Below are positions 53,691 through 62,070 of a stretch of DNA of 64,000 nt, piece by piece. The translations under genes were made by a program, and so were the position numbers. The DNA comes from an uncultured Clostridia bacterium (GTDB lineage: Bacteria > Bacillota > Clostridia > Oscillospirales > Acutalibacteraceae), in the NCBI GenBank assembly GCA_944376655.1, contig CALWDJ010000008.1, forward strand, positions 1 through 64,000. The letters run 5' to 3'. A model generated the notes under the pieces. It ran no database searches and was not told the DNA's origin. It worked only from the letters and a program-made list of their open reading frames with translations. Every line of letters begins with the position of its first letter. Position 1 is the stretch's first letter.

Positions 53691-55179
53691 TCGGCTTTTT
53701 CTCCCTGCTGCGTATAATATTGCTGTTGAACAGCGGTCTTGTGCGCATTGTAAACCACGGTGCGCGCCATACCGTGTCTTTGAGGCTCTGGAAATCAGCC
53801 TTTGACAGGGAAACGGTACAGCTTGTCCCGAAGGAGCGCATATCAAGAATATGAATAAGCGTAAGGGCTATTCCGGCAATATAACCGTAAAGCCCGAAAA
53901 GGGCGCTCAACACAACAAACAGCAGCCTTAAATAAAATACCGCGCCTTTGAGTCTCGGCACCATAAGTCCGGCAATACCCGAAAGCGCAACCACAATTAG
54001 CATCGGAGCGCTGATGATTCTCGCCTCGACCGCCGCCTGTCCCACAACAAGACCGCCGACTATGCTTAACGCGTGGCCTAAGCTCTGGGGCATTCTGACT
54101 CCGGTTTCTTTGAGTATTTCAAACACGAGTATGAGCAGCAGGCATTCGGCAAAGGGCGGAAAGGGCACGCCGCCGCGCAGCTGTGTTACCGAAAGGGCGA
54201 GCGAGGTCGGCAGCAGCTCCTTGTGAAAAGTGGCGGCGGCTATGAATATCGCCGGTATGCTTACCGAAAGAAAAAAGCAGAGATATCTTAGTACCCTGCC
54301 GGCGGAGGCGGCAAAATAGCTCAGGTAATAGTCCTCGTCCGACTGGAAATTTTCCGAGAAAAGGTAAGGCAGGGTTATTACCACCGGCGTCCCGTCCACC
54401 ACAACGGCTATCCTGCCCTCAAGCAGCCTCGCCGCCACTATGTCGGGCCGTTCGGTCGAGCCGGTTGTTTTAAAGAGCGAAAACGGGTGGTCACGTATTC
54501 TTTCGGTTATATAGTTCGCGTCAAGTATGCCGTCGGTATCAAGGCTGTAAAGCCTTTTTTTCAGCTCGTCGAGCGTTTTCTTTCTCACAAGCGAGTCAAG
54601 ATAGCATATGAAAACAATCGTGTCGCTGCGCCTGCCTATTCGCATCATCTCGGTGCAGAAATCCGGAGTCAGCAGCTTGCGGCGTATCATAGCAAGGTTG
54701 AACATCGCCGCCTCGTCAAAGCCCTCGCGGGGGCCCTGAAGCACCTTTTCGTCGTCAGGCTCGCTGATACCCCTTGTGCGCCAGCCCTTTGTGTTTACGG
54801 TTACCGCCTCGGCGCAGCCGTCGATTAAAAGCAGGGTGTCGCCGTACAGCATCGCCCGTATCATATCGGGAACCTTTGAGGTGACCTTTGCCTCGCTTGC
54901 GAAAAGCACCTGTCTTACTATATATTCGGCAAGACGGTTTTCCGTCCGCTCCTGCTTTACGGTAAGGAGCGGACGCACTATCGATTCGTTGAGCAGCTCA
55001 ACGTTTACCATACCGTCAAGATAAAAAATCGCGCAGTCACACCGCCAGCTTTCCCGCACCTCTATTTTTTTAAAGCGCAGCACCGATTCTTTTGAAAATA
55101 TATTTTTAAAAAGCTGCATATTCTCATCAAGAGAGAGAGAAAGCGCCGTATTTTCGTAATCCGAAATCTGCGTAGGCAT
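53671..55179 (-). CDS. Spore germination protein GerAA-like
   Basis: The large subunit of the germinant receptor. It has 502 residues: a cytoplasmic N-terminal domain (about 1-240) with FYLDGMVN, YGDTLLLIDG and GPREGFDE, then a membrane domain (about 290-460) with RLLEGRIAVVVDGTP, SLALSVTQLRGGVPFPP and EILKETGVR, all typical of GerA. First gene of the order AA-AC-AB on the minus strand. It is normally expressed in the forespore under sigma-G; I could not find a convincing sigma-G promoter. Confidence 0.93.
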   Translation of the reverse strand: MPTQISDYENTALSLSLDENMQLFKNIFSKESVLRFKKIEVRESWRCDCAIFYLDGMVNVELLNESIVRPLLTVKQERTENRLAEYIVRQVLFASEAKVTSKVPDMIRAMLYGDTLLLIDGCAEAVTVNTKGWRTRGISEPDDEKVLQGPREGFDEAAMFNLAMIRRKLLTPDFCTEMMRIGRRSDTIVFICYLDSLVRKKTLDELKKRLYSLDTDGILDANYITERIRDHPFSLFKTTGSTERPDIVAARLLEGRIAVVVDGTPVVITLPYLFSENFQSDEDYYLSYFAASAGRVLRYLCFFLSVSIPAIFIAAATFHKELLPTSLALSVTQLRGGVPFPPFAECLLLILVFEILKETGVRMPQSLGHALSIVGGLVVGQAAVEARIISAPMLIVVALSGIAGLMVPRLKGAVFYLRLLFVVLSALFGLYGYIAGIALTLIHILDMRSFGTSCTVSLSKADFQSLKDTVWRAPWFTMRTRPLFNSNIIRSREKKPNEKNPY

Positions 55180-55241
55180 AACTATCCCTGTCTTTCTGTA
55201 TTTTTCAGAAATTATTATATCCTGAAAAATCCAAAAAAAAC

Positions 55242-56624
55242 TTAAACTCCGAATCCGGAATAATTAAGCCCTTTAAGGGCGTTGTATTCCTCGGCTATCC
55301 TGTACCAGGTGTTCTGTCCGGTCTGTCCGCTTACCGGCAGACCGTAAAGTCTCTGAAAGGTGTAAACGGCGTCTCTTGTCTGAGGTCCGTAGTAACCGGT
55401 CACGGGAATTTCGGGAATTTCAGGAATTATTTTTCCTATATATGAAAGATAGGTCTGAAGGTCTCTGACATCGTCGTTACTCATGCCCTCGCTCAAAACA
55501 TAGCCGGGATATATTTTGGCGCGCTCGCCTTCGTACCCCTCAGGCAGAGTGGAAGCGGTATCACGGTAAATTTTAAAAAGAGTATACCATGTCGCCTCAT
55601 CTACCGAGCCTGTTACAGGCAGACCGTAAAAGCGCTGAAAATCCTGCACCGCGCGCTCGGTCGCCGCATCGTACACACCGTTTACGGTGACAAGCTCAAG
55701 CGCCGGATTGAAATAGGCGATTATATCGAGATAGTACTGAAGCGTGCGCACCTCTTCGCCCCGCATTCCGGGGAAAAGACCTTCGTCGGGGAAGGGCAGC
55801 GTTGCCTCGTTTATGGTCACGCCCTCCGTCACAAGCTCCGAGAGCTGCTTTACCGCGTTGTAATACCTCTTGATGGCGTACCATGTGGCTTTGTCTACCG
55901 TTCCGGTGACGGGGAGCGAAAACACCTCTTGAAATTTCCGCACGGCGTTTTCGGTATCGGTTCCGAACAGTCCGTTTTCCGCCGCGATTTTAGGTATCGC
56001 CGGATAATTTTTCGATATTCTGTTAAGCTCGGTCTGTATGATTTTCACCTCGTTGAGCGCATCGCCGAGCCTGAGCGGCGTCCCGGGGTACGATTCGCCG
56101 ACCTCTTCTATGGGGGTGTCGGTAAGTATGCTTATGTCTTCTCCGTAATAGGTCTGGAGTATCTGGTAGGGCGTAAGTCCCTGCTCGGCGAGGTCTACCG
56201 TGCCCCACTGCGAAAGACCGTCGCATTTTGAGGTGGTGCCGTTGCAGAACTGGGTAAAAAGAGGCTGTATGCTGCCCTGACGCACTACGTATTCGTCGAA
56301 AATATCGTCAACAATGTCGCTTATATTCTCGAAAATATTCCTGTCCGGAACAAACGCCTGATCGAACTGCGTAGTGTTTGTTATGTCGAAATCGTAACCG
56401 CGCGAGGGATACCATTCGGTGTAAACGCGGTTGAGGGCAAAGGTTATTATGGCGTATATATTCGCCCTCAGCGCGTTTTCCGGCCATGTGGGATATATTT
56501 CGCTTGACGCAACGTTTTTTATATAGTCAATAAAGGGGAGCGTTATGTTTCCGGCGTCAGAGCCGGGCGCTCCTAAATGCACGGTTATGTTTTCCGGTAT
56601 TACCGGCTGTATTACCGCCGCCAT
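55242..56624 (-). CDS. SpoIID-like protein with three peptidoglycan-binding repeats
   Basis: A 460-residue protein. Residues about 25-165 resemble the SpoIID/LytB domain: LRANIYAIITFALNRVY, TNTTQFDQ, and LSQWGTVDLAEQGLTPYQIL followed by TYYG. Three PG_binding_1 repeats follow at about 192-255, 290-352 and 383-445, each ending with the GLPVTG..ATWY pattern. There is no signal peptide or membrane helix. SpoIID proteins are lytic transglycosylases in spore engulfment, but the catalytic Glu cannot be confirmed here. Its stop is 62 bp downstream-side of gerAA start; it is read in the same direction, after the gene at 56638. Confidence 0.82.
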   Translation of the reverse strand: MAAVIQPVIPENITVHLGAPGSDAGNITLPFIDYIKNVASSEIYPTWPENALRANIYAIITFALNRVYTEWYPSRGYDFDITNTTQFDQAFVPDRNIFENISDIVDDIFDEYVVRQGSIQPLFTQFCNGTTSKCDGLSQWGTVDLAEQGLTPYQILQTYYGEDISILTDTPIEEVGESYPGTPLRLGDALNEVKIIQTELNRISKNYPAIPKIAAENGLFGTDTENAVRKFQEVFSLPVTGTVDKATWYAIKRYYNAVKQLSELVTEGVTINEATLPFPDEGLFPGMRGEEVRTLQYYLDIIAYFNPALELVTVNGVYDAATERAVQDFQRFYGLPVTGSVDEATWYTLFKIYRDTASTLPEGYEGERAKIYPGYVLSEGMSNDDVRDLQTYLSYIGKIIPEIPEIPVTGYYGPQTRDAVYTFQRLYGLPVSGQTGQNTWYRIAEEYNALKGLNYSGFGV

Positions 56625-56637
56625 TGTTATCCCTCCC

Positions 56638-57225
56638 TTAAAGCGGATATTTTGAAAGCTCGTTGTATACTATCGGTCCGTCGGAGTCCCCCAGCGCGGC
56701 TTTCGGGGTCATCGCCGCTCTTTGCATCGAAGTGACTCCCATAAAAACGGGAACATTAAGATGCAGGTTGGACGCGAAGCCGTCTGCCTCGACAAGCGCG
56801 TTGTAAAGCGCGTAGGGCTGCTCGGTCTGACCGGAGGTCATGGAAAGAGAGCGCGGCGGAGCGTACAGCTCAAAAACTTTTGTTTTGCCGCTTTCATCTG
56901 TTATGTCGGTGTAAATGATTTCGGGCTGCTCATAAGTGCCGGTAAAAACCGTTACCTTGGCTCCCTTGACCGGAAAAATCCCGTTCGCTGCGCTCACCAT
57001 TACCGAAAGTCTGCCGCTGCTGTCGGAAGCGTCCTTCTTTTCGTAAGGAACGCCGGGTGTGTAAAAGCCCTGCTGTCCCGAAAACTGCCGCGGCGGGTCG
57101 GGCTGCGGCGGCGCATTGCCGCTTTCCGGCGTGTAAGGCTGTGCCGCCGTTTGCTTTGCAGGATTTGAACCGCGGTACATTTTAAGCATTTCGTTTTTGT
57201 ATTTGTTTATCAGATCTTTATCCAT
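56638..57225 (-). CDS. Protein with carboxypeptidase-regulatory-like domain, partner of the SpoIID-like protein
   Basis: A 195-residue protein of unknown function. The first 70 residues are Pro/Gln-rich and disordered. Residues about 72-150 look like a beta-sandwich of the carboxypeptidase-regulatory type (VKGAKVTVFTG, then YTDITDESGKT). The C-terminal part holds VEADGFASNLHLNVPVF, typical of such domains in Gram-positive proteins. No signal peptide. It lies 13 bp ahead of the SpoIID-like gene, with a GAGGTGAT ribosome site, so both are made together. A coat or cortex-associated role is inference. Confidence 0.65.
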   Translation of the reverse strand: MDKDLINKYKNEMLKMYRGSNPAKQTAAQPYTPESGNAPPQPDPPRQFSGQQGFYTPGVPYEKKDASDSSGRLSVMVSAANGIFPVKGAKVTVFTGTYEQPEIIYTDITDESGKTKVFELYAPPRSLSMTSGQTEQPYALYNALVEADGFASNLHLNVPVFMGVTSMQRAAMTPKAALGDSDGPIVYNELSKYPL

Positions 57226-57242
57226 AAAATCACCTCACGATA

Positions 57243-57265
57243 TTTTATGCGGCAGAATATGCGCG
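57243..57265 (-). promoter_or_regulatory. Possible mother-cell sigma (sigma-K-like) promoter
   Basis: On the minus strand AACC is followed after 15 bp by CATAAAATA, close to the sigma-K pattern AC-N16-CATAnnnTA. It lies about 15-40 bp ahead of the gene at 57225. The match is suggestive only. Confidence 0.3.
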
Positions 57266-57318
57266 GTTGCATAAAACGTATTTTCCGGCAGAAAAATCTG
57301 TCAGGAGCCGGAAAAAAC

Positions 57319-57347
57319 TTGAAAATGCCGCCCGGTGGATATATAAT
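57319..57347 (+). promoter_or_regulatory. Promoter of the aldose-epimerase-like gene
   Basis: TTGAAA (57319-57324) and TATAAT (57342-57347) are 17 bp apart; a GGAGTGAT site precedes the ATG at 57372. Confidence 0.7.
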
Positions 57348-57371
57348 GCTTTAATAAAAGGAGTGATTTTA

Positions 57372-58217
57372 ATGGTTACATTATCAAACGGAAAGCTGAC
57401 TGTTGAAATTTCGGAAAAGGGCGCTGAAATGAAGCGCATTACTCTTGACGGGAAAGAGCGGCTCTGGAATGGCGACCCCGCTTACTGGACCGGTACGGCT
57501 CCGGTGCTTTTCCCTGTGTGCGGCGGACTTCCGGACGATAAGTTTACATACGGGGGAAAGGAATATACCCTTAAAAAGCACGGATTCGCGCGCCATATGA
57601 TGTTTGAAGCTGAAAAGGTCAGCGGTATTTCGGCGGTTTTTCTGCTTAAAAGCAGTGAGGAAACGCTCAAAATGTACCCGTGGGATTTTGAGCTCAGGGT
57701 AAGCTACACGCTGCGCGGCACCGCGGTCAAAATAGGCTATGAGGTCAAAAACCTGTCTGACGATAATATGTATGCTTCGATAGGCGCTCACGAGGCCTAC
57801 GCCTGTCCCGACGGCATAGAAAACTATGACGTTATTTTCGAGAAAAAGGAAACGCTTGACGCCTGCGAGCTTGACGGGAACCTTATTTCGGAAAAAACGC
57901 GCCGCATAATTACCGATACGGATACACTGCCGCTTTATACGGAGTTTTTCGCTGTGGACGCGCTTGTTTTCAAGTCGCTCAAATCACGCTTCGCCACACT
58001 GAGAAACCGTGTCACCGGAGAGAGCGTGTCGGTCGAGTTCGGCGGCTTTGACTATTTCCTTATCTGGACAAAGCCGGGTGCCGGATACATCTGCCTTGAG
58101 CCGTGGGCGGGAATACCGCCTATGAAGGGCGCCGGAAATTCCATTGAGGAAAAAGAAGGCATAAATAGGGTGCCGGCGGGCGGAAGGCTGGAGCTTACAC
58201 ATACGATTTATTTTTAA
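57372..58217 (+). CDS. Aldose 1-epimerase family protein (LacX-like)
   Basis: A galactose-mutarotase-like protein of 281 residues. Motifs: KHGFARHM with Arg, SIGAHEAY with the catalytic-type His, and a late Glu region (VEFGGFDY). It is the short LacX/YeaD type that acts on free sugars or sugar phosphates; substrate unknown. The ATG at 57372 has a good ribosome site, and the frame upstream to 57267 overlaps the promoter. The MATE gene follows after 43 bp. Confidence 0.9.
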   Translation: MVTLSNGKLTVEISEKGAEMKRITLDGKERLWNGDPAYWTGTAPVLFPVCGGLPDDKFTYGGKEYTLKKHGFARHMMFEAEKVSGISAVFLLKSSEETLKMYPWDFELRVSYTLRGTAVKIGYEVKNLSDDNMYASIGAHEAYACPDGIENYDVIFEKKETLDACELDGNLISEKTRRIITDTDTLPLYTEFFAVDALVFKSLKSRFATLRNRVTGESVSVEFGGFDYFLIWTKPGAGYICLEPWAGIPPMKGAGNSIEEKEGINRVPAGGRLELTHTIYF

Positions 58218-58260
58218 TGCGCGCAAAACGTCAATATACACTGAAAGAACCTGATTATAA

Positions 58261-59667
58261 ATGACCGATGAACAGCAGCAGTATATAAGAATGACCGAAA
58301 CGCCGGTGCCGAAATTGATAGCTTCCCTCGCGGCGCCGGCGGTTTTCAGTATGCTTATAACATCAGTTTACAATATGACCGACACCTATTTCGTCTCAAA
58401 GCTCGGAAACAGCGCGGCTGCGGCGGTAGGTGTGGTTTTCGCGCTTATGTCGCTTATCCAGTCGATAGGCTTTACTGTCGGTATGGGCGCCTCAACCTAC
58501 ATAAGCCGCTTTTTAGGAAGGCAGGAGCCGGAAAAGGCGGAGGAATACGCTTCAAGCGCGATAGCCTGCGCGGCGCTGCTCGGAACCCTTATGATGATTT
58601 TCGGGCTTATATTCATAACACCGCTTATGCGCGCGCTCGGCTCAACCGAGACGGCGCTGCCTTACGCGCGGGACTATGCGAGGTATATCCTTATAGGCTC
58701 GCCGGTGATGTGTCTTGTTTTCGTGCTCAACAACATTCTGCGCGCCGAGGGACTCGCCAACCTTTCAATGATAGGCGTGATTTCGGGCGGTATTTTTAAT
58801 ATGATACTCGACCCGATTCTGATATTCGTGTTTGATATGGGAATTACGGGAGCTGCTGTCGCCACACTTGTAAGTCAGGTATTGAGCCTTGTCGTCCTTG
58901 CCTTCATTTTCTTCTCTGGGAAAAGCATTATTAAGGTGTCCGTAAGGCGGGTTTCGCGCGATATAAGGATATATTCGGATATCATAACCAACGGTTTTCC
59001 CACGCTTTGCAGGCAGGGACTTGCCACGGTGGCTACGGCTCTGCTTTCCCTTACTGCTAAGGTGTACGGAGACGCGGCTATCGCCGCCATGACAATAGCG
59101 ATGAAAATATATATGTTGGTGAGAAGCCTTGTGGTCGGTATAGGTCAGGGCTTTCAGCCTATGGCGGGCTACAATTACGGCGCAGGAAGGTACAGCCGCG
59201 TAAAAAAAGGCTTCTGGTTCACAGTGGGAACCGGAACCGTAATATGCGTTGCCGCGGCGGTTTTCCTTTTCTTCTTCGGCGAATTCACCATCTCGCTTTT
59301 CAGGGAAGACGACCAGACTGTAATAAAAGCCGGAGCGGACACCCTAAAGTATTTCTGCTATGTAATGCCGATGCTTGCCTATTCGACAATAGTCAATCAG
59401 CTTCTGCAGTCGCTCGGCAGAAGCAGAAGCGCCGCTTTCCTCGCGTCCTGCCGTCAGGGAGTTTTCTATATACCGATAATACTTGTTTTCTCGGGAGCTT
59501 TCGGTCTGACCGGTATAGAAATCTCGCAGTCCGCCGCCGATCTGCTTACATTTATAGCTTCGGTGCCGTTTCAGATACATTTCTTTGTCAGCGCCTCGGG
59601 AATAGGAAGGAAAGAGGCTTTGTCCGATAGAAAAACGGACAGTGCGGCTGAATCCGTGAAAATATAA
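58261..59667 (+). CDS. MATE family efflux transporter
   Basis: An ion-driven exporter of drugs, toxins or metabolites. It has 468 residues and 12 predicted membrane helices in two six-helix halves. Conserved segments: SVYNMTDTYFVSKLG, GVISGGIFNMILDPILIF, and IGQGFQPMAGYNYGAGRYSR after the linker. It has only a weak ribosome site at 58261, so expression may depend on read-through from the epimerase gene. Substrate cannot be told. Confidence 0.93.
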   Translation: MTDEQQQYIRMTETPVPKLIASLAAPAVFSMLITSVYNMTDTYFVSKLGNSAAAAVGVVFALMSLIQSIGFTVGMGASTYISRFLGRQEPEKAEEYASSAIACAALLGTLMMIFGLIFITPLMRALGSTETALPYARDYARYILIGSPVMCLVFVLNNILRAEGLANLSMIGVISGGIFNMILDPILIFVFDMGITGAAVATLVSQVLSLVVLAFIFFSGKSIIKVSVRRVSRDIRIYSDIITNGFPTLCRQGLATVATALLSLTAKVYGDAAIAAMTIAMKIYMLVRSLVVGIGQGFQPMAGYNYGAGRYSRVKKGFWFTVGTGTVICVAAAVFLFFFGEFTISLFREDDQTVIKAGADTLKYFCYVMPMLAYSTIVNQLLQSLGRSRSAAFLASCRQGVFYIPIILVFSGAFGLTGIEISQSAADLLTFIASVPFQIHFFVSASGIGRKEALSDRKTDSAAESVKI

Positions 59668-59691
59668 AATTTCATAACGGTACGAATTGCG

Positions 59692-59719
59692 ACCCGCGCC
59701 TTGAAAAGTAAGTGCGGGT
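59692..59719 (+). terminator. Weak terminator after the MATE gene
   Basis: ACCCGC (59692-59697) pairs with GCGGGT (59714-59719), followed by TTCTTATC. The stem is short and the loop long. Confidence 0.4.
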
Positions 59720-59807
59720 TTCTTATCGGAGAAAACCGGACAATTTATATGTGAAAATATTAACAATTTTAAAAAGACTCAAATAATATATTTGTGTAAA
59801 AACGTTC

Positions 59808-59836
59808 TTGACATTATTATTTAAAAGTACTAAAAT
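59808..59836 (+). promoter_or_regulatory. Promoter of the ATP synthase operon
   Basis: TTGACA (59808-59813) and TAAAAT (59831-59836) are 17 bp apart, about 27 bp ahead of the first gene start at 59863. Confidence 0.75.
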
Positions 59837-59862
59837 TAAACAATCAAAAAGGGGGCGGTTTT

Positions 59863-60168
59863 TTGATAGGCGGTTCTGTTGCTTTCATTTTCGGAGCGTT
59901 GCAGGCGCTGCTGCTGAAAAGCCTCCTTTTTTCTTTTACAGCCGGAAATTACGCAAAAGCGGCGGTTATGCTTTTTATAAAGCTGATAACCTACGCTGCG
60001 GCGGCTTCACTGCTGGTTTTTGTCTTTGACGGATATATAATAAGCTGCGCTGTCGGTTATACAATAGGACTGCCGGTCACGGTGGCGGCATATTTTATTT
60101 ACGGTGCCGTTAAAGGCAGAAGCTCACATTCGGGAGATGGTAAAAACGAAAACACTGACGATAATTGA
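59863..60168 (+). CDS. Small membrane protein ahead of atpB (AtpI-like)
   Basis: A 101-residue protein with three or four membrane helices and a Ser/Asp/Asn-rich, charged tail. Its position at the head of the ATP synthase operon, and its size, fit subunit I (AtpI), which helps assemble the c-ring or import Mg2+, but sequence similarity is not clear. The TTG at 59863 has AAGGGGG 7 nt upstream. It overlaps atpB by 32 bp. Confidence 0.65.
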   Translation: MIGGSVAFIFGALQALLLKSLLFSFTAGNYAKAAVMLFIKLITYAAAASLLVFVFDGYIISCAVGYTIGLPVTVAAYFIYGAVKGRSSHSGDGKNENTDDN

Positions 60169-61039
60169 ATTTGCGCTCTCGGCGGTGATATTTGTACTGG
60201 GACTTATCGGCTGCTGTGCCCTTCATTCCTATGTAAAGCATCACGGAGAGACCAAAAAGCTGAAAAAGCGTTCAAAGCTGCTGCTTGCCCTTACTATTAT
60301 CGCCGCGTGGTTCTTTATAGGAACGGCGGTCACGTCGGTATGGCACGGCGAATCGGGACTCAAGGTTGAGTTTGAAATGTTCAGCGATAGGGTGGAGCTT
60401 TTCGGCTTTTCCTTCGCTCAGACAAGTGTGCTGATGTGGGTTATAACCGGTATAGTGCTTGTTCTGTGCCTTATTTTCAGGCTTTTCATTTTCCCGCGCT
60501 TCGATCCTGACAAACCAAAGGGCTTTCAGAATATAATGGAGCTTGCCGTCGAGGCGACCGAAAACTTTACAAAGGGCACGGTCGGGGATTATTCCGGAAC
60601 GCTTGCGCCTTATATGTTCTCGCTTGCGGTGTTTATGATAATATGCGCCGCGTCGGAGCTGCTCGGCTTCAGACCGCCTACATCCGACCTTATCGTGACG
60701 CTCGCCATGGGACTTATGACCTTTGCTCTCATCAATTATTACGGGATAAGGAAGAAGGGCATAGGCGGAAGGATAAAGAGCCTTGCCAAGCCTACGCCGG
60801 TTATTTTCCCGATGAAGATATTAAGCGATGTAGCGGTTCCGGTATCGCTTGCCTGCCGTCTTTTCGGTAATATGATAGGCGGTATGATAGTTATGGAACT
60901 GCTCAAATCGGTGCTCGGCGGGTACGCCGCGGGCATACCGGCGGTTGCGGGGCTTTATTTCAACCTTTTCCACCCGCTGATACAGACGTATATATTCGTG
61001 ATATTGTCACTTACATTTATAAACGAGGCTATTGAATAA
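60137..61039 (+). CDS. atpB: ATP synthase F0 subunit a
   Basis: Forms the ion half-channels beside the c-ring. It has 300 residues and about six membrane helices; an N-terminal helix and a basic loop come first. The essential Arg is in VSLACRLFGNMIGG, and the last helix has HPLIQTYIFVILSLTFINEA. The ATG at 60137 directly abuts a GGGAG, so the start probably depends on coupling with the overlapping upstream gene; upstream GTG at 60104 is an alternative. Confidence 0.94.
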   Translation: MVKTKTLTIIEFALSAVIFVLGLIGCCALHSYVKHHGETKKLKKRSKLLLALTIIAAWFFIGTAVTSVWHGESGLKVEFEMFSDRVELFGFSFAQTSVLMWVITGIVLVLCLIFRLFIFPRFDPDKPKGFQNIMELAVEATENFTKGTVGDYSGTLAPYMFSLAVFMIICAASELLGFRPPTSDLIVTLAMGLMTFALINYYGIRKKGIGGRIKSLAKPTPVIFPMKILSDVAVPVSLACRLFGNMIGGMIVMELLKSVLGGYAAGIPAVAGLYFNLFHPLIQTYIFVILSLTFINEAIE

Positions 61040-61264
<225 letters not shown>

Positions 61265-61311
61265 AATCGGCCCTTAAAGTGTTATTATAATAAGACGGAG
61301 ATAAGACAGAT

Positions 61312-61812
61312 ATGGAAGGTTTGGTAATATCAGACGCCGTAAAGGACCTGATAATAAATATAATAGATATTATTATTTTGTTTGTCATTGTCCGCGCGCT
61401 TGCCTACAAGCCGGTCAAGAAATTCCTTGACGCGCGCAAGGAGCGCATAGCCAAGGAACTGAGCGACGCCGCCGCTTTAAAGAGCGAGGCTGAGGAGAAG
61501 GCGCAGGAATACGGCAGACTTGAGGAAGAAAGCCGTGCGAAGAGCAGCGAGATGTTGAGCGAGGCGGAGAGAAACGCGAGAAAAGCCGCAGACGAGATAA
61601 TCGCCGCTGCAAAGCAGAACGCCGCGCAGATAGGTGAAAAGGCGCGTGAGGAAGCGATAAAAGAGCACGACGCGCAGATAGCCTCGGTAAAAGAGGATAT
61701 AACCGGGCTTGCTTTCGATATTTCAAAGCAGGTGCTTGCGCGTGAGGTTACAGACGAGGACAACAGGCGTATAGCTGACGCGTTTTTTGAAAAATACAGC
61801 GCTGCGGAATAA
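61312..61812 (+). CDS. atpF: ATP synthase F0 subunit b
   Basis: The peripheral stalk protein linking F0 to F1. It has 166 residues: one membrane helix (about 14-32, hydrophobic with LFVIVRALAY) and a long Ala/Glu/Lys-rich helix (about 40-150) that forms a dimeric coiled coil. The length is normal. There is no delta fusion. It is followed 9 bp later by the very short delta gene. Confidence 0.93.
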   Translation: MEGLVISDAVKDLIINIIDIIILFVIVRALAYKPVKKFLDARKERIAKELSDAAALKSEAEEKAQEYGRLEEESRAKSSEMLSEAERNARKAADEIIAAAKQNAAQIGEKAREEAIKEHDAQIASVKEDITGLAFDISKQVLAREVTDEDNRRIADAFFEKYSAAE

Positions 61813-61821
61813 GGTGTTTAT

Positions 61822-62070
61822 ATGAAAAAAGTTGTTATAACCGCCGCGTCGAATATGTCGGAGGAAACCTACCGCAGAATCTGCGACGGGTTTTCGCAGA
61901 AAATAGGGCAGGCAGAGTTTGTCCGCGTGACCGACGACGGTATAATCGGCGGATTTATAGCCGAAATTGACGGCGAGATATATGATATGAGCATAGCCTC
62001 GCAGCTTGACAGGATGCAAAGGGAAATTACCGGTAACGGAGGTGTCGGCAATGCCGGAAATACAAATTGA
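61822..62070 (+). CDS. atpH: Minimal ATP synthase delta subunit (C-terminal domain only)
   Basis: An 82-residue protein at the delta position. It matches only the C-terminal part of delta: KKVVITAASNMSEETYRR, DDGIIGGFIAEIDGEIYDMS and a final helix IASQLDRMQREI. The N-terminal six-helix domain of about 105 residues, which grips the alpha-subunit tips, is absent. There are only 9 bp between the b stop and this start, so no room for it. The ATG at 61822 has AAGGTG 5 nt upstream. It overlaps atpA by 20 bp. Confidence 0.85.
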   Translation: MKKVVITAASNMSEETYRRICDGFSQKIGQAEFVRVTDDGIIGGFIAEIDGEIYDMSIASQLDRMQREITGNGGVGNAGNTN

